Source: an uncultured bacterium
Lineage (GTDB): Bacteria > Atribacterota > Atribacteria > Atribacterales > Caldatribacteriaceae
Direction of reading: 5' to 3'
Assembly: GCA_937922705.1 (NCBI GenBank)
Contig: CALAIW010000005.1
Location: 39,727-103,726 of the forward strand
Length of the DNA: 64,000 nucleotides
Positions 1-8,636 of this stretch are shown here, piece by piece. Below the pieces are notes generated by a model that was given only the letters and a program-made list of their open reading frames with translations, was not told the DNA's origin and made no database searches. The position numbers and the translations under genes are program-made. Every line of letters starts with the position of its first letter. Position 1 is the stretch's first letter.

Positions 1-551
1 TTTTTCAGCGAAGGAAGGACAGCGAATGTCCCATCCTCAATCCTTTGAAAGTATCGAGAGAGGTACTCAGGAGGGACATTCTGAAGGTACTGCAGGGTAT
101 ATACACCACGTCGCCCTTCCTCAAGAGCGTCCTCATCGATATCAGTAGCCCAGATTCGGTACGGCTTCTGAACTTGCATCTCCTCTAGGAGAATGGCAAT
201 GGAATAGGCCTCACTTCCCACTGAACACCCCGCACTCCATATTCGAAAGAGGATTCCCACTCCTGGGAGGAGCTCAGGAATAACCCTATTTCGGAGGTCC
301 TCAAAACGCTCAGGATTTCGAAAGAACTCTGAGACATTAATAGCAAAGCGGTTCTTAAAATCCTCAAGAACCTCCGGACGAGTCTCAAGAAGGCGCACGT
401 ACTCCGCAACGTCCTTTGCCCCTGCTCGAAGCATTATGAAGTAGAGACGGCGGCGGAGTTGACTCTCCTTATAATAGGAGAGGTCTATCCCTGTGAGCCT
501 CCGAACCACATTTCTCAAAAGCACGAGGTCCTCAGAGCGTATCGTCTCCAT
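1..551 (-). CDS. cheR: Chemotaxis protein methyltransferase CheR (partial)
   Basis: CheR uses S-adenosylmethionine to methylate glutamates on chemoreceptors, opposing CheB. The ORF track misses it because the stop lies beyond the window edge; I translated it by hand from the ATG at 551. The visible 183 residues contain the N-terminal helical part (SQLRRRLYFIML), the loop NVSEFFRNPERF, the SAM-binding motif WSAGCSVGSEAYS and the acidic strand end ATDIDEDAL, in the order expected of CheR. About one third of a typical 270-residue protein is missing. The start overlaps the end of cheB by 20 bp, so the two are probably translationally coupled and are the last genes seen in the flagellar operon. 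Confidence 0.93.
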   Translation of the reverse strand, partial: METIRSEDLVLLRNVVRRLTGIDLSYYKESQLRRRLYFIMLRAGAKDVAEYVRLLETRPEVLEDFKNRFAINVSEFFRNPERFEDLRNRVIPELLPGVGILFRIWSAGCSVGSEAYSIAILLEEMQVQKPYRIWATDIDEDALEEGRRGVYTLQYLQNVPPEYLSRYFQRIEDGTFAVLPSLK

Positions 552-1590
552 GGCGGTCCCATGCAACAATAGCCTCTCCAATCTCCTCTATAGGGAGCAC
601 AAGATCTGCGAGCCCTTCCTCAATGACCACCCTGGGCATGCCAAAAATGAGGGAGGTCTTCTCATCCTGGGCAATAATCTTCCCACCTGCTCTTTTGAGT
701 TTCCGGCATCCTTCAAGACCATCCTTTCCCATCCCCGTAAGGATAACGGCAAGAACACGATTGCCGAAAACATCGACAAGGGAAGACAGAGAAATATCTG
801 CGCAGGGCTTGAGACCCTTAAGGGGGGGACCATCGTCAAGAACAATACGCCGATTACCGTCCACCAGAAGATGTTTTCCCCCAGGAGCAAGAAAGGCGTG
901 GTTTTTGCAAATGACCTCTCCACCCTGGGCTTCTCGAACCGGAAAAGGTGCAAGGTCACTCAAGCGATCCGCAAGGCTTTTGGTGAACCCTGGAGGCATA
1001 TGCTGCACAAGAATCATGCCACTGTCCTCGAGTGAGGTGAGCCCTTGCATAAGAGCTTGAAGGGCCTTAGGTCCACCCGTTGAAGAGGCAACAAAAACCA
1101 CACGGTAGGACTCTTCTTTTGTCTCTCTCCCATGAGGACGCTTTCGGATCGTTCTCCCTGGAAAACAAAGCGCTTTGACCCGCTCAAGAGGAATTGAACT
1201 TGCCGACTTAACCTTCTGAATGATTTCCTCTTTTTTCCGGTCGATATCTAGAGAAATCGCTCCTGAGGGTTTAGGAATGAAGTCAAGGGCCCCTCGTTCA
1301 AGAGCCTGAATGGTAATATCACTTCCTTCCTGGGTCAGAGCGCTGAGCATGATAACTCTGAGAGGCTGCTTGGGAAGAACGCGCTCGAGGAACTCAAGCC
1401 CGCTAAGGCGGGGCATTTCCACATCAAGGAGTACCACGTCAGGCCGCACTTGCGGAACCATTTCTAAAGCTTCCTGACCATCCCGAGCAAGAGCCACTAC
1501 CGTAATTTCGGGATCCGTTTCAAGAAGGTCCTTGACCACACGTCGCATAAAGGCAGAATCATCTACTACCATCACCCGAATAGGTTTCAT
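532..1590 (-). CDS. cheB: Chemotaxis response regulator protein-glutamate methylesterase CheB
   Basis: CheB is the phosphorylation-activated methylesterase/deamidase that resets chemoreceptors. Residues 4-120 are a receiver domain with the acidic pair D10/D11, phospho-acceptor D56 (LLDVEMP) and K107 (FIPKPSG). The C-terminal catalytic domain shows the serine motif VASSTGGP near 168-174, the histidine in VQHMPPGF (H197) and the aspartate in GMGKDG (D290), so the Ser-His-Asp triad is intact. Length 352 aa is normal. Its start overlaps the stop of the PilZ gene as ATGA, and its 3' end overlaps cheR. The acting kinase CheA is encoded in a separate operon near 31-33 kb. Confidence 0.97.
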   Translation of the reverse strand: MKPIRVMVVDDSAFMRRVVKDLLETDPEITVVALARDGQEALEMVPQVRPDVVLLDVEMPRLSGLEFLERVLPKQPLRVIMLSALTQEGSDITIQALERGALDFIPKPSGAISLDIDRKKEEIIQKVKSASSIPLERVKALCFPGRTIRKRPHGRETKEESYRVVFVASSTGGPKALQALMQGLTSLEDSGMILVQHMPPGFTKSLADRLSDLAPFPVREAQGGEVICKNHAFLAPGGKHLLVDGNRRIVLDDGPPLKGLKPCADISLSSLVDVFGNRVLAVILTGMGKDGLEGCRKLKRAGGKIIAQDEKTSLIFGMPRVVIEEGLADLVLPIEEIGEAIVAWDRHGDDTL

Positions 1591-2234
1591 TTCTTGAGCA
1601 ACCCCTTCCTCCGAAGTTCAATCTGCTTTTGGAAAATGTACTTAATAATGCTTTCCCGATCCTGATCAGCAATCTCGCTGAACTGAAAGGCATAAAGACC
1701 AGGACCGTCTTTACGCACTACCTGAGCACGACCAACGATATCTCTTCCATCAAGGGAAAGGAGGAAAAAGAGTTCTTCCCGAGGCTCAAAAACATCTCGA
1801 CTTTCCCGAAGCTGCACAAGCATGCCTCCACCGCTTATGTTCTTCGTTGTCCCCGAAAAGGCCCTCTCCTCTTTCTTCAAGAGCACAGGGAGCACTGCAT
1901 CAAAACGGACATAGTTTCGACGCTGCTTCCGAACGACCTTATCAGGCATGGCAAAGACCACATAAGCGATATTGCCCCGCTTAACCCGGTCTTGGACTTC
2001 CCCTTCGAAAAAGAACACTTCGTTTTCGCCTACAATGTAGACTTCAAGAACCTCTCCAGGACTTACAGGGACGAGAGTTCCTCGCTCTTGGGGAGCAGCA
2101 AACCAAAGGGTATCTCTATTGACAAGCTCGATACGGCTTGGGTAATATACAACCTCAAATTCCCCCCGCTCATTGCGCCTGCGGACGCCAAGGCTCGCCT
2201 TTCGGTTGGGGCGGAAAATCCGTTCAACCTCCAT
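1587..2234 (-). CDS. YcgR-like flagellar brake protein with PilZ domain
   Basis: A 215-residue cytoplasmic protein with a YcgR-type N-terminal domain (about 1-100) and a C-terminal PilZ domain. The PilZ c-di-GMP signature is present: an arginine-rich stretch RKQRRNYVRFD around 102-112 and NISGGGML around 132-139. Family members bind c-di-GMP and slow or bias the motor. It lies 6 bp after flhA and overlaps cheB by 4 bp, so it is expressed with the flagellar apparatus. In many operons flhF/flhG/fliA follow flhA; here that position is taken by this brake gene and the adaptation enzymes. The binding motif is clear; the exact motor partner is inferred. Confidence 0.9.
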   Translation of the reverse strand: MEVERIFRPNRKASLGVRRRNERGEFEVVYYPSRIELVNRDTLWFAAPQERGTLVPVSPGEVLEVYIVGENEVFFFEGEVQDRVKRGNIAYVVFAMPDKVVRKQRRNYVRFDAVLPVLLKKEERAFSGTTKNISGGGMLVQLRESRDVFEPREELFFLLSLDGRDIVGRAQVVRKDGPGLYAFQFSEIADQDRESIIKYIFQKQIELRRKGLLKK

Positions 2235-2240
2235 ACTTCC

Positions 2241-4289
2241 TCATTCCTCTTCCTTTATAACCCCCTCCACCCGGACCTCCACATCTCTTGGGATCTCTTC
2301 AAAAGCAAGGACCACAAGCTGCGGCATGGAACCAGCAAGGAGGTTCCGAACATTCCTCCTCATTTTACCAGGAACAAGAAGCATTGGGAAATATCCAAGA
2401 CTTGCCATACGCTCGATGTGCTTTGATAACTCCCCAAGGATTTTCCGGAAACGCTCAGGAGAAAGTACCTCCTCCCCCGCAAAAACTCGGCCCAAAAAGG
2501 CTTCAAGATGCGCATCAAGGGTGAGTACATGGAGTTTCTCATCATCCCCAAGATACTGGCGGGTGATGCTTCGACCAAGACGCCGGCGCGCCGCTTCAAC
2601 CAGATCATCGATGCTTTTCGCTTGACGAACAGAATCGGCTAAGGCCTCGAGAATGAGAACAAGGTCCCGAATAGGCACCTGTTCAGCAAGTAACCCTTGG
2701 AGGACCTTTTGGATGTCTCCCAAAGATAGGGCATGAGGAATGAGTTCATCTACCACCGCTTGGTTGACTCGCTTGACTTGATCGATGAGGAGCTGTACAT
2801 CCTGGCGGGTGAGAAGTTCTGCTGCATGAGCCTTGAGAACTTCCGAAAGATGGGTAATGAGGACCGACTCGGCATCGACCAGGGTAAATCCAGCTATTTC
2901 TGCGGTTTCTTTTTGTGCCTCCCCCACCCAGTAGGCAGGAAGGTTAAAGGCTGGTTCACGGGTTGGTATTCCCTCAATAGGTATTGCTTCGCCCTGAGGG
3001 TGAATAGCAAGGTAGTGGCGAGGGAGAATCTCTCCCTGAGCAACCTCAACTCCCCGAAGTTTGATGACATACTGGTTTGGTCGAAGACGTAGATTGTCTC
3101 GAACCCGAATAGGAGGAATAACAAATCCCTTTTCTCTGGCCATATTAATCCGCATTTGAGTTATGCGTTCAAGAAGCGTCCCTCCGCTTTGGGGATCCAC
3201 AAGAGGCACAAGGGCATATCCAATCTCAAGTTCCAGTGGATCCACCTCAATGAGCCGGACAATTTCCTCAGGGCTTTTGGGAAGCTCTTCTTTCTTCGGA
3301 GGCTGTGGCGGCTCTTTCTTTGGTTTTTCTTTCCCCTGGACAAGGAAAAACGTTCCGGCAAGACCAGCAAGAAGAAAGAAGGGTACCTTGGGAAGACCGG
3401 GAATCACCCCCAAGAAAAGTAGAAGAAGGGCCGTCAAAAGGACAGCTCTTGGAGTCTGAGTAAGCTCTCGGGCAACATCTTGCCCAAGGTTCTCTTCGCT
3501 TGCCGCTCGGGTGACAATAAGACCACTGGCGGTGGAGATAAGCAGAGCCGGAATCTGAGCCACAAGACCATCGCCTACCGTGAGAAGCGCATAAGTCTCC
3601 AGTGCCTCCTGAAGTGTAAGACCCCGCTGCACCACTCCAACCACAATACCTCCAAGGAAATTGATAAGAGTTATGATGAGGCCGGCTATGGCATCGCCAC
3701 GAACGAATTTGCTCGCCCCATCCATGGCCCCGTAGAAATCCGCTTGTCGCTCAATTTCCCTCCGCCGGCGCCGAGCCTCAGTTTCATCGATAAGTCCAGC
3801 ATTAAGGTCGGCATCGATGCTCATCTGCTTTCCCGGCATAGCGTCTAAGGTAAAACGGGCAGCAACCTCAGCAATGCGGTTTGCGCCGTTCGTGATGACT
3901 ACAAATTGAATAATGACAAGGATAAAGAAGATGATGAATCCAACGACGTAATTTCCTCCGACGACAAACTGTCCGAATGCTGCAATGAGCCTTCCTGCGT
4001 AACCCTGGAGAAGAATGAGACGCGTCGTAGAGATATTGAGCGCCAGGCGAAAGAGGGTAGCAAAAAGAAGAAGCGAGGGAAAAACGGAAAACTCGAGAGG
4101 ATTGGTGATATACGTGGTTACAAGAAGAGTCATGACCGAAAGGGTGATGTTACAGCTCAAAAGGAAATCAACTAAATTCGGGGGAAGGGGCACCACCATC
4201 ATGAGGATAATGAGAATGAAAAGGAAGGCAAAGAGAACATCGCTTGATTTTGTACTTCGCTCAAGAACCCGCTCAAGAGTTTCTCTCAT
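2241..4289 (-). CDS. flhA: Flagellar biosynthesis protein FlhA
   Basis: FlhA is the major inner-membrane component of the flagellar type III export gate and docks export substrates and chaperones. The protein is 682 aa, a normal length. The first ~320 residues hold multiple hydrophobic helices (for example FAFLFILIILMMVVPL), the family signature RLALNISTTRLIL, and the cytoplasmic loop with the charged stretch DETEARRRRREIERQADFYG. The rest is the cytoplasmic domain preceded by a basic/proline-rich linker (KEKPKKEPPQPPKK). The start has a strong GGGAGGAA ribosome-binding site and overlaps flhB as ATGA. Confidence 0.98.
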   Translation of the reverse strand: MRETLERVLERSTKSSDVLFAFLFILIILMMVVPLPPNLVDFLLSCNITLSVMTLLVTTYITNPLEFSVFPSLLLFATLFRLALNISTTRLILLQGYAGRLIAAFGQFVVGGNYVVGFIIFFILVIIQFVVITNGANRIAEVAARFTLDAMPGKQMSIDADLNAGLIDETEARRRRREIERQADFYGAMDGASKFVRGDAIAGLIITLINFLGGIVVGVVQRGLTLQEALETYALLTVGDGLVAQIPALLISTASGLIVTRAASEENLGQDVARELTQTPRAVLLTALLLLFLGVIPGLPKVPFFLLAGLAGTFFLVQGKEKPKKEPPQPPKKEELPKSPEEIVRLIEVDPLELEIGYALVPLVDPQSGGTLLERITQMRINMAREKGFVIPPIRVRDNLRLRPNQYVIKLRGVEVAQGEILPRHYLAIHPQGEAIPIEGIPTREPAFNLPAYWVGEAQKETAEIAGFTLVDAESVLITHLSEVLKAHAAELLTRQDVQLLIDQVKRVNQAVVDELIPHALSLGDIQKVLQGLLAEQVPIRDLVLILEALADSVRQAKSIDDLVEAARRRLGRSITRQYLGDDEKLHVLTLDAHLEAFLGRVFAGEEVLSPERFRKILGELSKHIERMASLGYFPMLLVPGKMRRNVRNLLAGSMPQLVVLAFEEIPRDVEVRVEGVIKEEE

Positions 4290-5353
4290 AACTTCCTCCC
4301 TTTTTCTGCCTGAAGACGGTACACAAAAGCGAGAATCTCAGCCACTGCCCGGTAGAGAAACTGAGGAATTTCCTGTCCAACGTCACAGAAGCGGTATAGG
4401 TCCCAGGCTACTTCCTTATTTTCCACAATAGGAACACTGTGTTCCCGAGCAATAGCTTTAATTCTCTCGGCAATGAGCCTTTTCCCTTTGGCCACGAGGA
4501 TCGGAGCACGCATCTTCCCTCGCTCATACCGCAAAGCACAAGCCACATGCACAGGGTTGGTCACTACAACCTGAGCCTTCGGAACTTCCTGCATCATTCT
4601 TCGGCGAGCGAGTTCCCTTTGGCGAGCCCGCAGGCGAGACTTCACCAGAGGGTCTCCTTCGGTTCTTCGGTACTCCTCCTTGAGTTCCTCCCGAGTCATC
4701 CGAATATTGCGTTCATACTCAAAACGCTGGTAGAAGAGGTCGAAAAAACCAACCCCTAAAAAGAGCCCCCCAAGGTAAATCCCGAGTTTTCGTGCTAGTC
4801 CCCCAGCAACTTTGAGAGTTTCTCCTATTTCCATGGTGTGAAGGTCACCAAATACCGGAAGGGACCCCCGAACGACCACGTAAGCCAAAAGAATTCCAAG
4901 GAATGTCTTGAGGAAAACCTTAAGGAACTCGACAACGGTGCGAAGGGAAAAAAGGCGGGTCATCCCTTGAAGGGGGTTCACCGTCTCAAAACGAGGACGC
5001 AACCGCTCAAAGGAGACGACAAAACCAGTTTGCATAAAGCCAAGAAAAAGCCCCACAAAAACCGCTAGGGCAACGAAAGGAGCTACAATCTTTACAAAAT
5101 ACCATCCTCCAAGACGAAGGACATGACTCACCCAATGATAGTCAAGGGAAGGGGGAATATCTTCAGTCCAAAGGATGAAAAAGCACTCCCTGAGCCCTGA
5201 AGCGAAGGAGGGCAAGAATGCTGCAAGGGCAAGAAAGAGCACAAGGAAATGAAAACCGCTGGCAAAATCCACACTTATAGGAACCTGTCCCTTTTTGCGC
5301 AATTCTTCCCGGCGCCTTGGCGTCGGGGCTTCGGTTTTCTCTTGTGCCGGCAT
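4286..5353 (-). CDS. flhB: Flagellar export switch protein FlhB
   Basis: FlhB is the export-gate subunit whose cytoplasmic domain self-cleaves to switch from rod/hook to filament substrates. The 355-aa protein has four membrane segments between about residues 32 and 215 and a C-terminal cytoplasmic domain. The cleavage site normally reads NPTH; here residues 266-269 read NPVH (VVVTNPVHVACALRY). Asn and Pro, needed for cleavage, are kept, and the Thr-to-Val change is a side-chain variant next to the scissile bond. The N-terminal EKTEAPTPRRREELRKKGQV is typical. It lies 41 bp after fliR, the gap holding no obvious feature. Confidence 0.97.
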   Translation of the reverse strand: MPAQEKTEAPTPRRREELRKKGQVPISVDFASGFHFLVLFLALAAFLPSFASGLRECFFILWTEDIPPSLDYHWVSHVLRLGGWYFVKIVAPFVALAVFVGLFLGFMQTGFVVSFERLRPRFETVNPLQGMTRLFSLRTVVEFLKVFLKTFLGILLAYVVVRGSLPVFGDLHTMEIGETLKVAGGLARKLGIYLGGLFLGVGFFDLFYQRFEYERNIRMTREELKEEYRRTEGDPLVKSRLRARQRELARRRMMQEVPKAQVVVTNPVHVACALRYERGKMRAPILVAKGKRLIAERIKAIAREHSVPIVENKEVAWDLYRFCDVGQEIPQFLYRAVAEILAFVYRLQAEKGRKL

Positions 5354-5394
5354 GGTGTACTCCCCAGATGCCTGGATAAAAAAATCTGCCAGTT

Positions 5395-6162
5395 TCAGAG
5401 GCCTCGAAGGAAACGGAAGAACCCCTGGACAAAAAGGGTAACAGCGTCTTCAAAAAGGGGCAAAAGGTACGGAAGAGTGGACAAAGCGATGAAAAAGCCA
5501 ATACCTATATTCAATGGAAGGCCAACGATGAAGACATTCATCTGAGGAATAGCCCGAGAAAGAATGGCTAGGGTAAGATTGGCAAGAAAAAGAGCTACGA
5601 CAACTGGAGCTCCAAACCGTAGAGCAAGAAGCATGACCTCACCCACAAGGCGTATAAAGGTTGGCGCAAGATCTGCGCGGACAGCAAATCCTCCAGGAGG
5701 CACAAGAAAAAAGGAGCGCACGAGCCCCTCAATCGTCAGACGATATCCCCCAATTCCAAGATAGTACATCGTGGCTAAAAGAAGGTAGAATTGCCCCATG
5801 ACTGAAGCCCCAAGACCCGAGAGAGGATCCACAACGTTCACATAGCTAAAGCCCATCTGGAAGTCGATGATTTCTCCAGCAATCTGGATGGACGAGAAAA
5901 CGAGATTGGTCACAAGGCCAAAGGTAACACCCAGAAAAGCTTCTCGGAAAAGGGCTACAACGTATATCCATGAAACGAGAGTAAATACTGGTGCCTCTTC
6001 CCTCACAAGAGGGAAACAAAGCAAAGCAAGAAACGCCGAGAAGCCGATTTTCACCTGGGGAGGAATGAAGCGGCTCTGAAAAACCGGAGAGGTTAAGAAA
6101 AGACCGAGGCAACGCATCATGAGGAGGAGAAAAAGAAGGAAATCGCTAAGAGAAATGGCCAT
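5395..6162 (-). CDS. fliR: Flagellar biosynthetic protein FliR
   Basis: FliR is an inner-membrane export-gate subunit that forms the core channel with FliP and FliQ. The 255-aa protein is almost entirely hydrophobic helices, with the typical N-terminal region (LRCLGLFLTSPVFQSRFIPPQVKIGFSA), the central motif GEIIDFQMGFSYVNVVDP and the C-terminal segment PQMNVFIVGLPLNIGIGFF, all standard for FliR. It sits between fliQ (6 bp upstream) and flhB. Confidence 0.97.
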   Translation of the reverse strand: MAISLSDFLLFLLLMMRCLGLFLTSPVFQSRFIPPQVKIGFSAFLALLCFPLVREEAPVFTLVSWIYVVALFREAFLGVTFGLVTNLVFSSIQIAGEIIDFQMGFSYVNVVDPLSGLGASVMGQFYLLLATMYYLGIGGYRLTIEGLVRSFFLVPPGGFAVRADLAPTFIRLVGEVMLLALRFGAPVVVALFLANLTLAILSRAIPQMNVFIVGLPLNIGIGFFIALSTLPYLLPLFEDAVTLFVQGFFRFLRGL

Positions 6163-6168
6163 ACGTCG

Positions 6169-6438
6169 TCACCGGAAAAGGGCGGGGAGGTTCCAAAAAA
6201 GGTCTCGAGCAAAATCAAGAATAGTACGCACTATCCAAGGACCAAGGAGCACCCCTACAACCAGAACCGCAAGGATTTTAGGAACGAAAGCAAGGGTCAA
6301 CTCGTGAATCTGGGTCACTGCCTGGAAAATACTCACCAGAATCCCCACAAGGAGCGCTACCCCAAGAATTGGGAGGGCAACCTTAAGTACCACAAGAAGT
6401 GCTTCATTTCCGATAGTGAAAACGAGTTCCTCGGTCAT
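6169..6438 (-). CDS. fliQ: Flagellar biosynthetic protein FliQ
   Basis: FliQ is the small two-helix membrane subunit of the export gate. The ORF track extends it to 6486, but those 16 extra residues overlap fliP and are not FliQ-like. Starting at the internal ATG (MTEELVFTIG) gives 89 aa, the standard family length, beginning 5 bp after the fliP stop. Two transmembrane helices are visible (ALLVVLKVALPILGVALLVG and FVPKILAVLVVGVLLGPWIV), joined by the conserved SIFQAVTQIHELTL loop. Confidence 0.96.
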   Translation of the reverse strand: MTEELVFTIGNEALLVVLKVALPILGVALLVGILVSIFQAVTQIHELTLAFVPKILAVLVVGVLLGPWIVRTILDFARDLFWNLPALFR

Positions 6439-6443
6439 AGGTT

Positions 6444-7190
6444 TCACCGAAAACTCAAAACGAGTCCCCGAGTGACCAGTGCCCAACCATCAACAAGAAC
6501 AAAAAGGAGAATCTTGAAAGGAAGGGAAATAAGAACGGGGGGAAGCATCATCATCCCCATGGACATGAGGATACTTGCCACCACCATGTCGATGACGAGA
6601 AAGGGAACATAAATGAGAAAACCCATAGTGAATGCTGCCTTGAGCTCGCTTACGATAAAGGCTGGGATAAGAACATGGGTGGGAATGTCGTTTTGGGTTT
6701 GTGGACGAGGCAACCTCGCCAGTGACACCATAAGAGCAAGGTCTTTCTCCTGAGTTTGTCGAAACATAAATTCTCGAAGAATCCCGATACCCCGCTCAAG
6801 AGCCTCCCTGTGGGAGATTGTTCCTTCAAAGTACGGCGAAAGAGCTTCGCTTTGAATACGGGAGAAAGTTGGCGCCATGACAAAAATAGTTAAAAAGAGG
6901 GCAAGACCAATAAGGACCGGGGTTGGAGGAATCTGTTGCGAACCTAAGGCACTGCGCACAAAACCAAGAACAACTATAATTCTTGTAAAGGAAGTCACCA
7001 TAATAAGAAAGGCCGGAGCAAGGCTTAAAACGGTCAGGAGGAGGAGAATTTGGAGTGACAGGGCAAAATCCTGAGGAGTTCCTTCTTTTGGGGGTTCAAT
7101 AGTAATGCGGGGGATAATCGGGAAAGTTAGCTCCTGTGCCCATCCCCAGGAAAAACTCACCATAAGGAGAACAATCCCCACGAAAACCAC
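6444..7190 (-). CDS. fliP: Flagellar biosynthetic protein FliP
   Basis: FliP is the export-gate core subunit. The open frame extends to 7403, inside fliO, but the family-like sequence begins with a signal-peptide-like stretch VVFVGIVLLMVSFSWGWAQELTFP. I place the start at GTG 7190, giving 248 aa and a 13-bp gap after fliO; ATG 7163 is an alternative but would shorten the signal peptide to a few residues. Helices LTVLSLAPAFLIMVTSFTRIIVVLGF and the C-terminal AFTMGFLIYVPFLVIDMVVASILMSMGMMMLPPV blocks are diagnostic. No strong ribosome-binding site decides the start. Confidence 0.93.
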   Translation of the reverse strand: MVFVGIVLLMVSFSWGWAQELTFPIIPRITIEPPKEGTPQDFALSLQILLLLTVLSLAPAFLIMVTSFTRIIVVLGFVRSALGSQQIPPTPVLIGLALFLTIFVMAPTFSRIQSEALSPYFEGTISHREALERGIGILREFMFRQTQEKDLALMVSLARLPRPQTQNDIPTHVLIPAFIVSELKAAFTMGFLIYVPFLVIDMVVASILMSMGMMMLPPVLISLPFKILLFVLVDGWALVTRGLVLSFR

Positions 7191-7203
7191 GATGTTCCAG
7201 AAT

Positions 7204-7638
7204 TCAGCTCTTGGGAGAAGGCTTTCGAAAGATGCGCTCAAGATATCCCGAAAATCCCTCTTCCTTTGGATACTCCACAAGCTCCTCTGCATCAAGTTCC
7301 GCAACCTCCCGGACGGTACCTCCAGTATGAGCAAGAACAATGACCCTCTTTCCCACCTCAAGGAGGTACAGGGTAAGGTTTCCTCGAACTGGTAAAGCAT
7401 CAAGGAGACGCATGTAGCGGGACGTGGCGAAGCGAATATGCCCTCCCGAGTACCGACGCAAAAGGTAGGAAGTGCCCCAGAGGATTCCCGCTACTACAAG
7501 AAAGGCTAGGAAAAAGCGAAGAATACTCACCCCCTCTGTCCAAGAGGGAGGAGGGGTAACTTCAGGAAGAGAAAGTTCTTCCTGTGCCCAGGATATGCGA
7601 GGGGCAAGGAGAAAAAGAAGCACAAAACTCCATCTCAT
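7204..7638 (-). CDS. fliO: Flagellar biosynthetic protein FliO
   Basis: FliO helps assemble the FliP core of the export gate. The 144-aa protein has an N-terminal signal peptide (FVLLFLLAPRISWAQ), a single transmembrane helix near 37-58 (ILRFFLAFLVVAGILWGTSYLLRRY) and a short cytoplasmic domain with the family pattern MRLLDALPVRGNLTLYLLEVGKRVIVLAHT. It starts on the last bases of fliY (4-bp overlap) and precedes fliP, the normal gene order. Sequence conservation in this family is low, so identity rests on topology, motif and position. Confidence 0.92.
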   Translation of the reverse strand: MRWSFVLLFLLAPRISWAQEELSLPEVTPPPSWTEGVSILRFFLAFLVVAGILWGTSYLLRRYSGGHIRFATSRYMRLLDALPVRGNLTLYLLEVGKRVIVLAHTGGTVREVAELDAEELVEYPKEEGFSGYLERIFRKPSPKS

Positions 7639-8636
7639 GTTCGTGTCTCCCGAACGCTTCGCATGCGTTCCTCAGGGCTGACAATCTCCGTAATCCGGAT
7701 ACCAAAGTTCTCTTCGATAATCACAACCTCGCCTCTGGCAAAAAGCACATCGTTGACATAAAGATCAACCGGCTCACCAGCAAGCTTATCAAGCTCAATT
7801 ATAGATCCCGGGCCAAGGTCAAGGATTTCTCGTACAGAAAGTCGTGTCCTCCCAAGTTCTACAACCAGGGGCAAAGTGACATCGAAAAGAAGCTCAAGAT
7901 TTCCTTGCTTTTGAGGTTCCCCCTTTTTCTTAAATTCCACAAACTCCACAGGTTGCGCCTTGACTTTTGCCTTTTCTCTCTCTGATTCCCTTGGTCCCTC
8001 CTGAAACTCAGGCTTTTCAGAAGAAACAGAAGGTTCCTCTTGAGGGAGAAGAAAACTCACCATCTCCTGAGCAAAAGAGAGGGGGATAATCTGGAGCATG
8101 GTACTGTCGACAACATTCTCAATGCTCAGGCGAAAGTGAACCACAACAAAAAAGGGCTCTCTCTGTTCCTCAAACCAGGCTCTTTCTGCTTCTTCGATGT
8201 TTTGCCAAATAGTCTCGGGGGGCGAAATGTTCACCCTCCGTCCCAGGAAATCGGACATTGCCGTACAGGCTGAGCCCATCATCTGATTCATCGCCTCTGA
8301 AACAGCGCTGACTTCAATCTCTCCAAGCTCTTCAGGAAGGTTACTTCGACCATCTCCACCCATCATGAGATTGACGATAACCTTTGCATCCTCTTCTTTC
8401 ACAAAGAGCACGTTCTCGCCCTGCAGCCCCTCTCGGTATACTACCCGCACCAAGAGATGGCGCTCTGGAAAGAGCTCAGGAACCTCCTCCTTTGGCACAA
8501 CCTCAACTTGGGGAACGGTGATTTCTACCCGCTTCCCCAAAAGGCCGCTTAAGGCTGTAGCCGCTGAGCCCATGGATATATTCCCAAGTTCTCCAATGAC
8601 ATCCCGCTCTTCTGGACGTAAAATGTCCGCCTTCAT
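7635..8636 (-). CDS. fliY: Flagellar motor switch phosphatase FliY (CheC-type plus FliN domains)
   Basis: This 333-aa switch component combines an N-terminal CheC/CheX-type CheY-phosphate phosphatase domain with a C-terminal SpoA (FliN) domain. Two phosphatase signatures with the E-x2-N core are visible: DVIGELGNISMGSA near residue 12 and VSEAMNQMMGSA near 110, so both sites look active. After a charged linker rich in Glu/Lys (about 205-240), the SpoA domain runs LFDVTLPLVVELGRTRLSVREILDLGPGSI to the end. FliY replaces FliN in Bacillus- and Thermotoga-type switches; no separate FliN, CheC or CheZ is seen in this window. Confidence 0.95.
   Translation of the reverse strand: MKADILRPEERDVIGELGNISMGSAATALSGLLGKRVEITVPQVEVVPKEEVPELFPERHLLVRVVYREGLQGENVLFVKEEDAKVIVNLMMGGDGRSNLPEELGEIEVSAVSEAMNQMMGSACTAMSDFLGRRVNISPPETIWQNIEEAERAWFEEQREPFFVVVHFRLSIENVVDSTMLQIIPLSFAQEMVSFLLPQEEPSVSSEKPEFQEGPRESEREKAKVKAQPVEFVEFKKKGEPQKQGNLELLFDVTLPLVVELGRTRLSVREILDLGPGSIIELDKLAGEPVDLYVNDVLFARGEVVIIEENFGIRITEIVSPEERMRSVRETRT

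Noticed and set aside
185-409. 74-aa minus-strand ORF at the left edge
   Set aside because: It is a frame-shifted shadow of the partial cheR gene, which I translated from 551 instead.
1629-2426. 265-aa plus-strand ORF
   Set aside because: It is antisense to the PilZ gene and the end of flhA; no recognisable protein.
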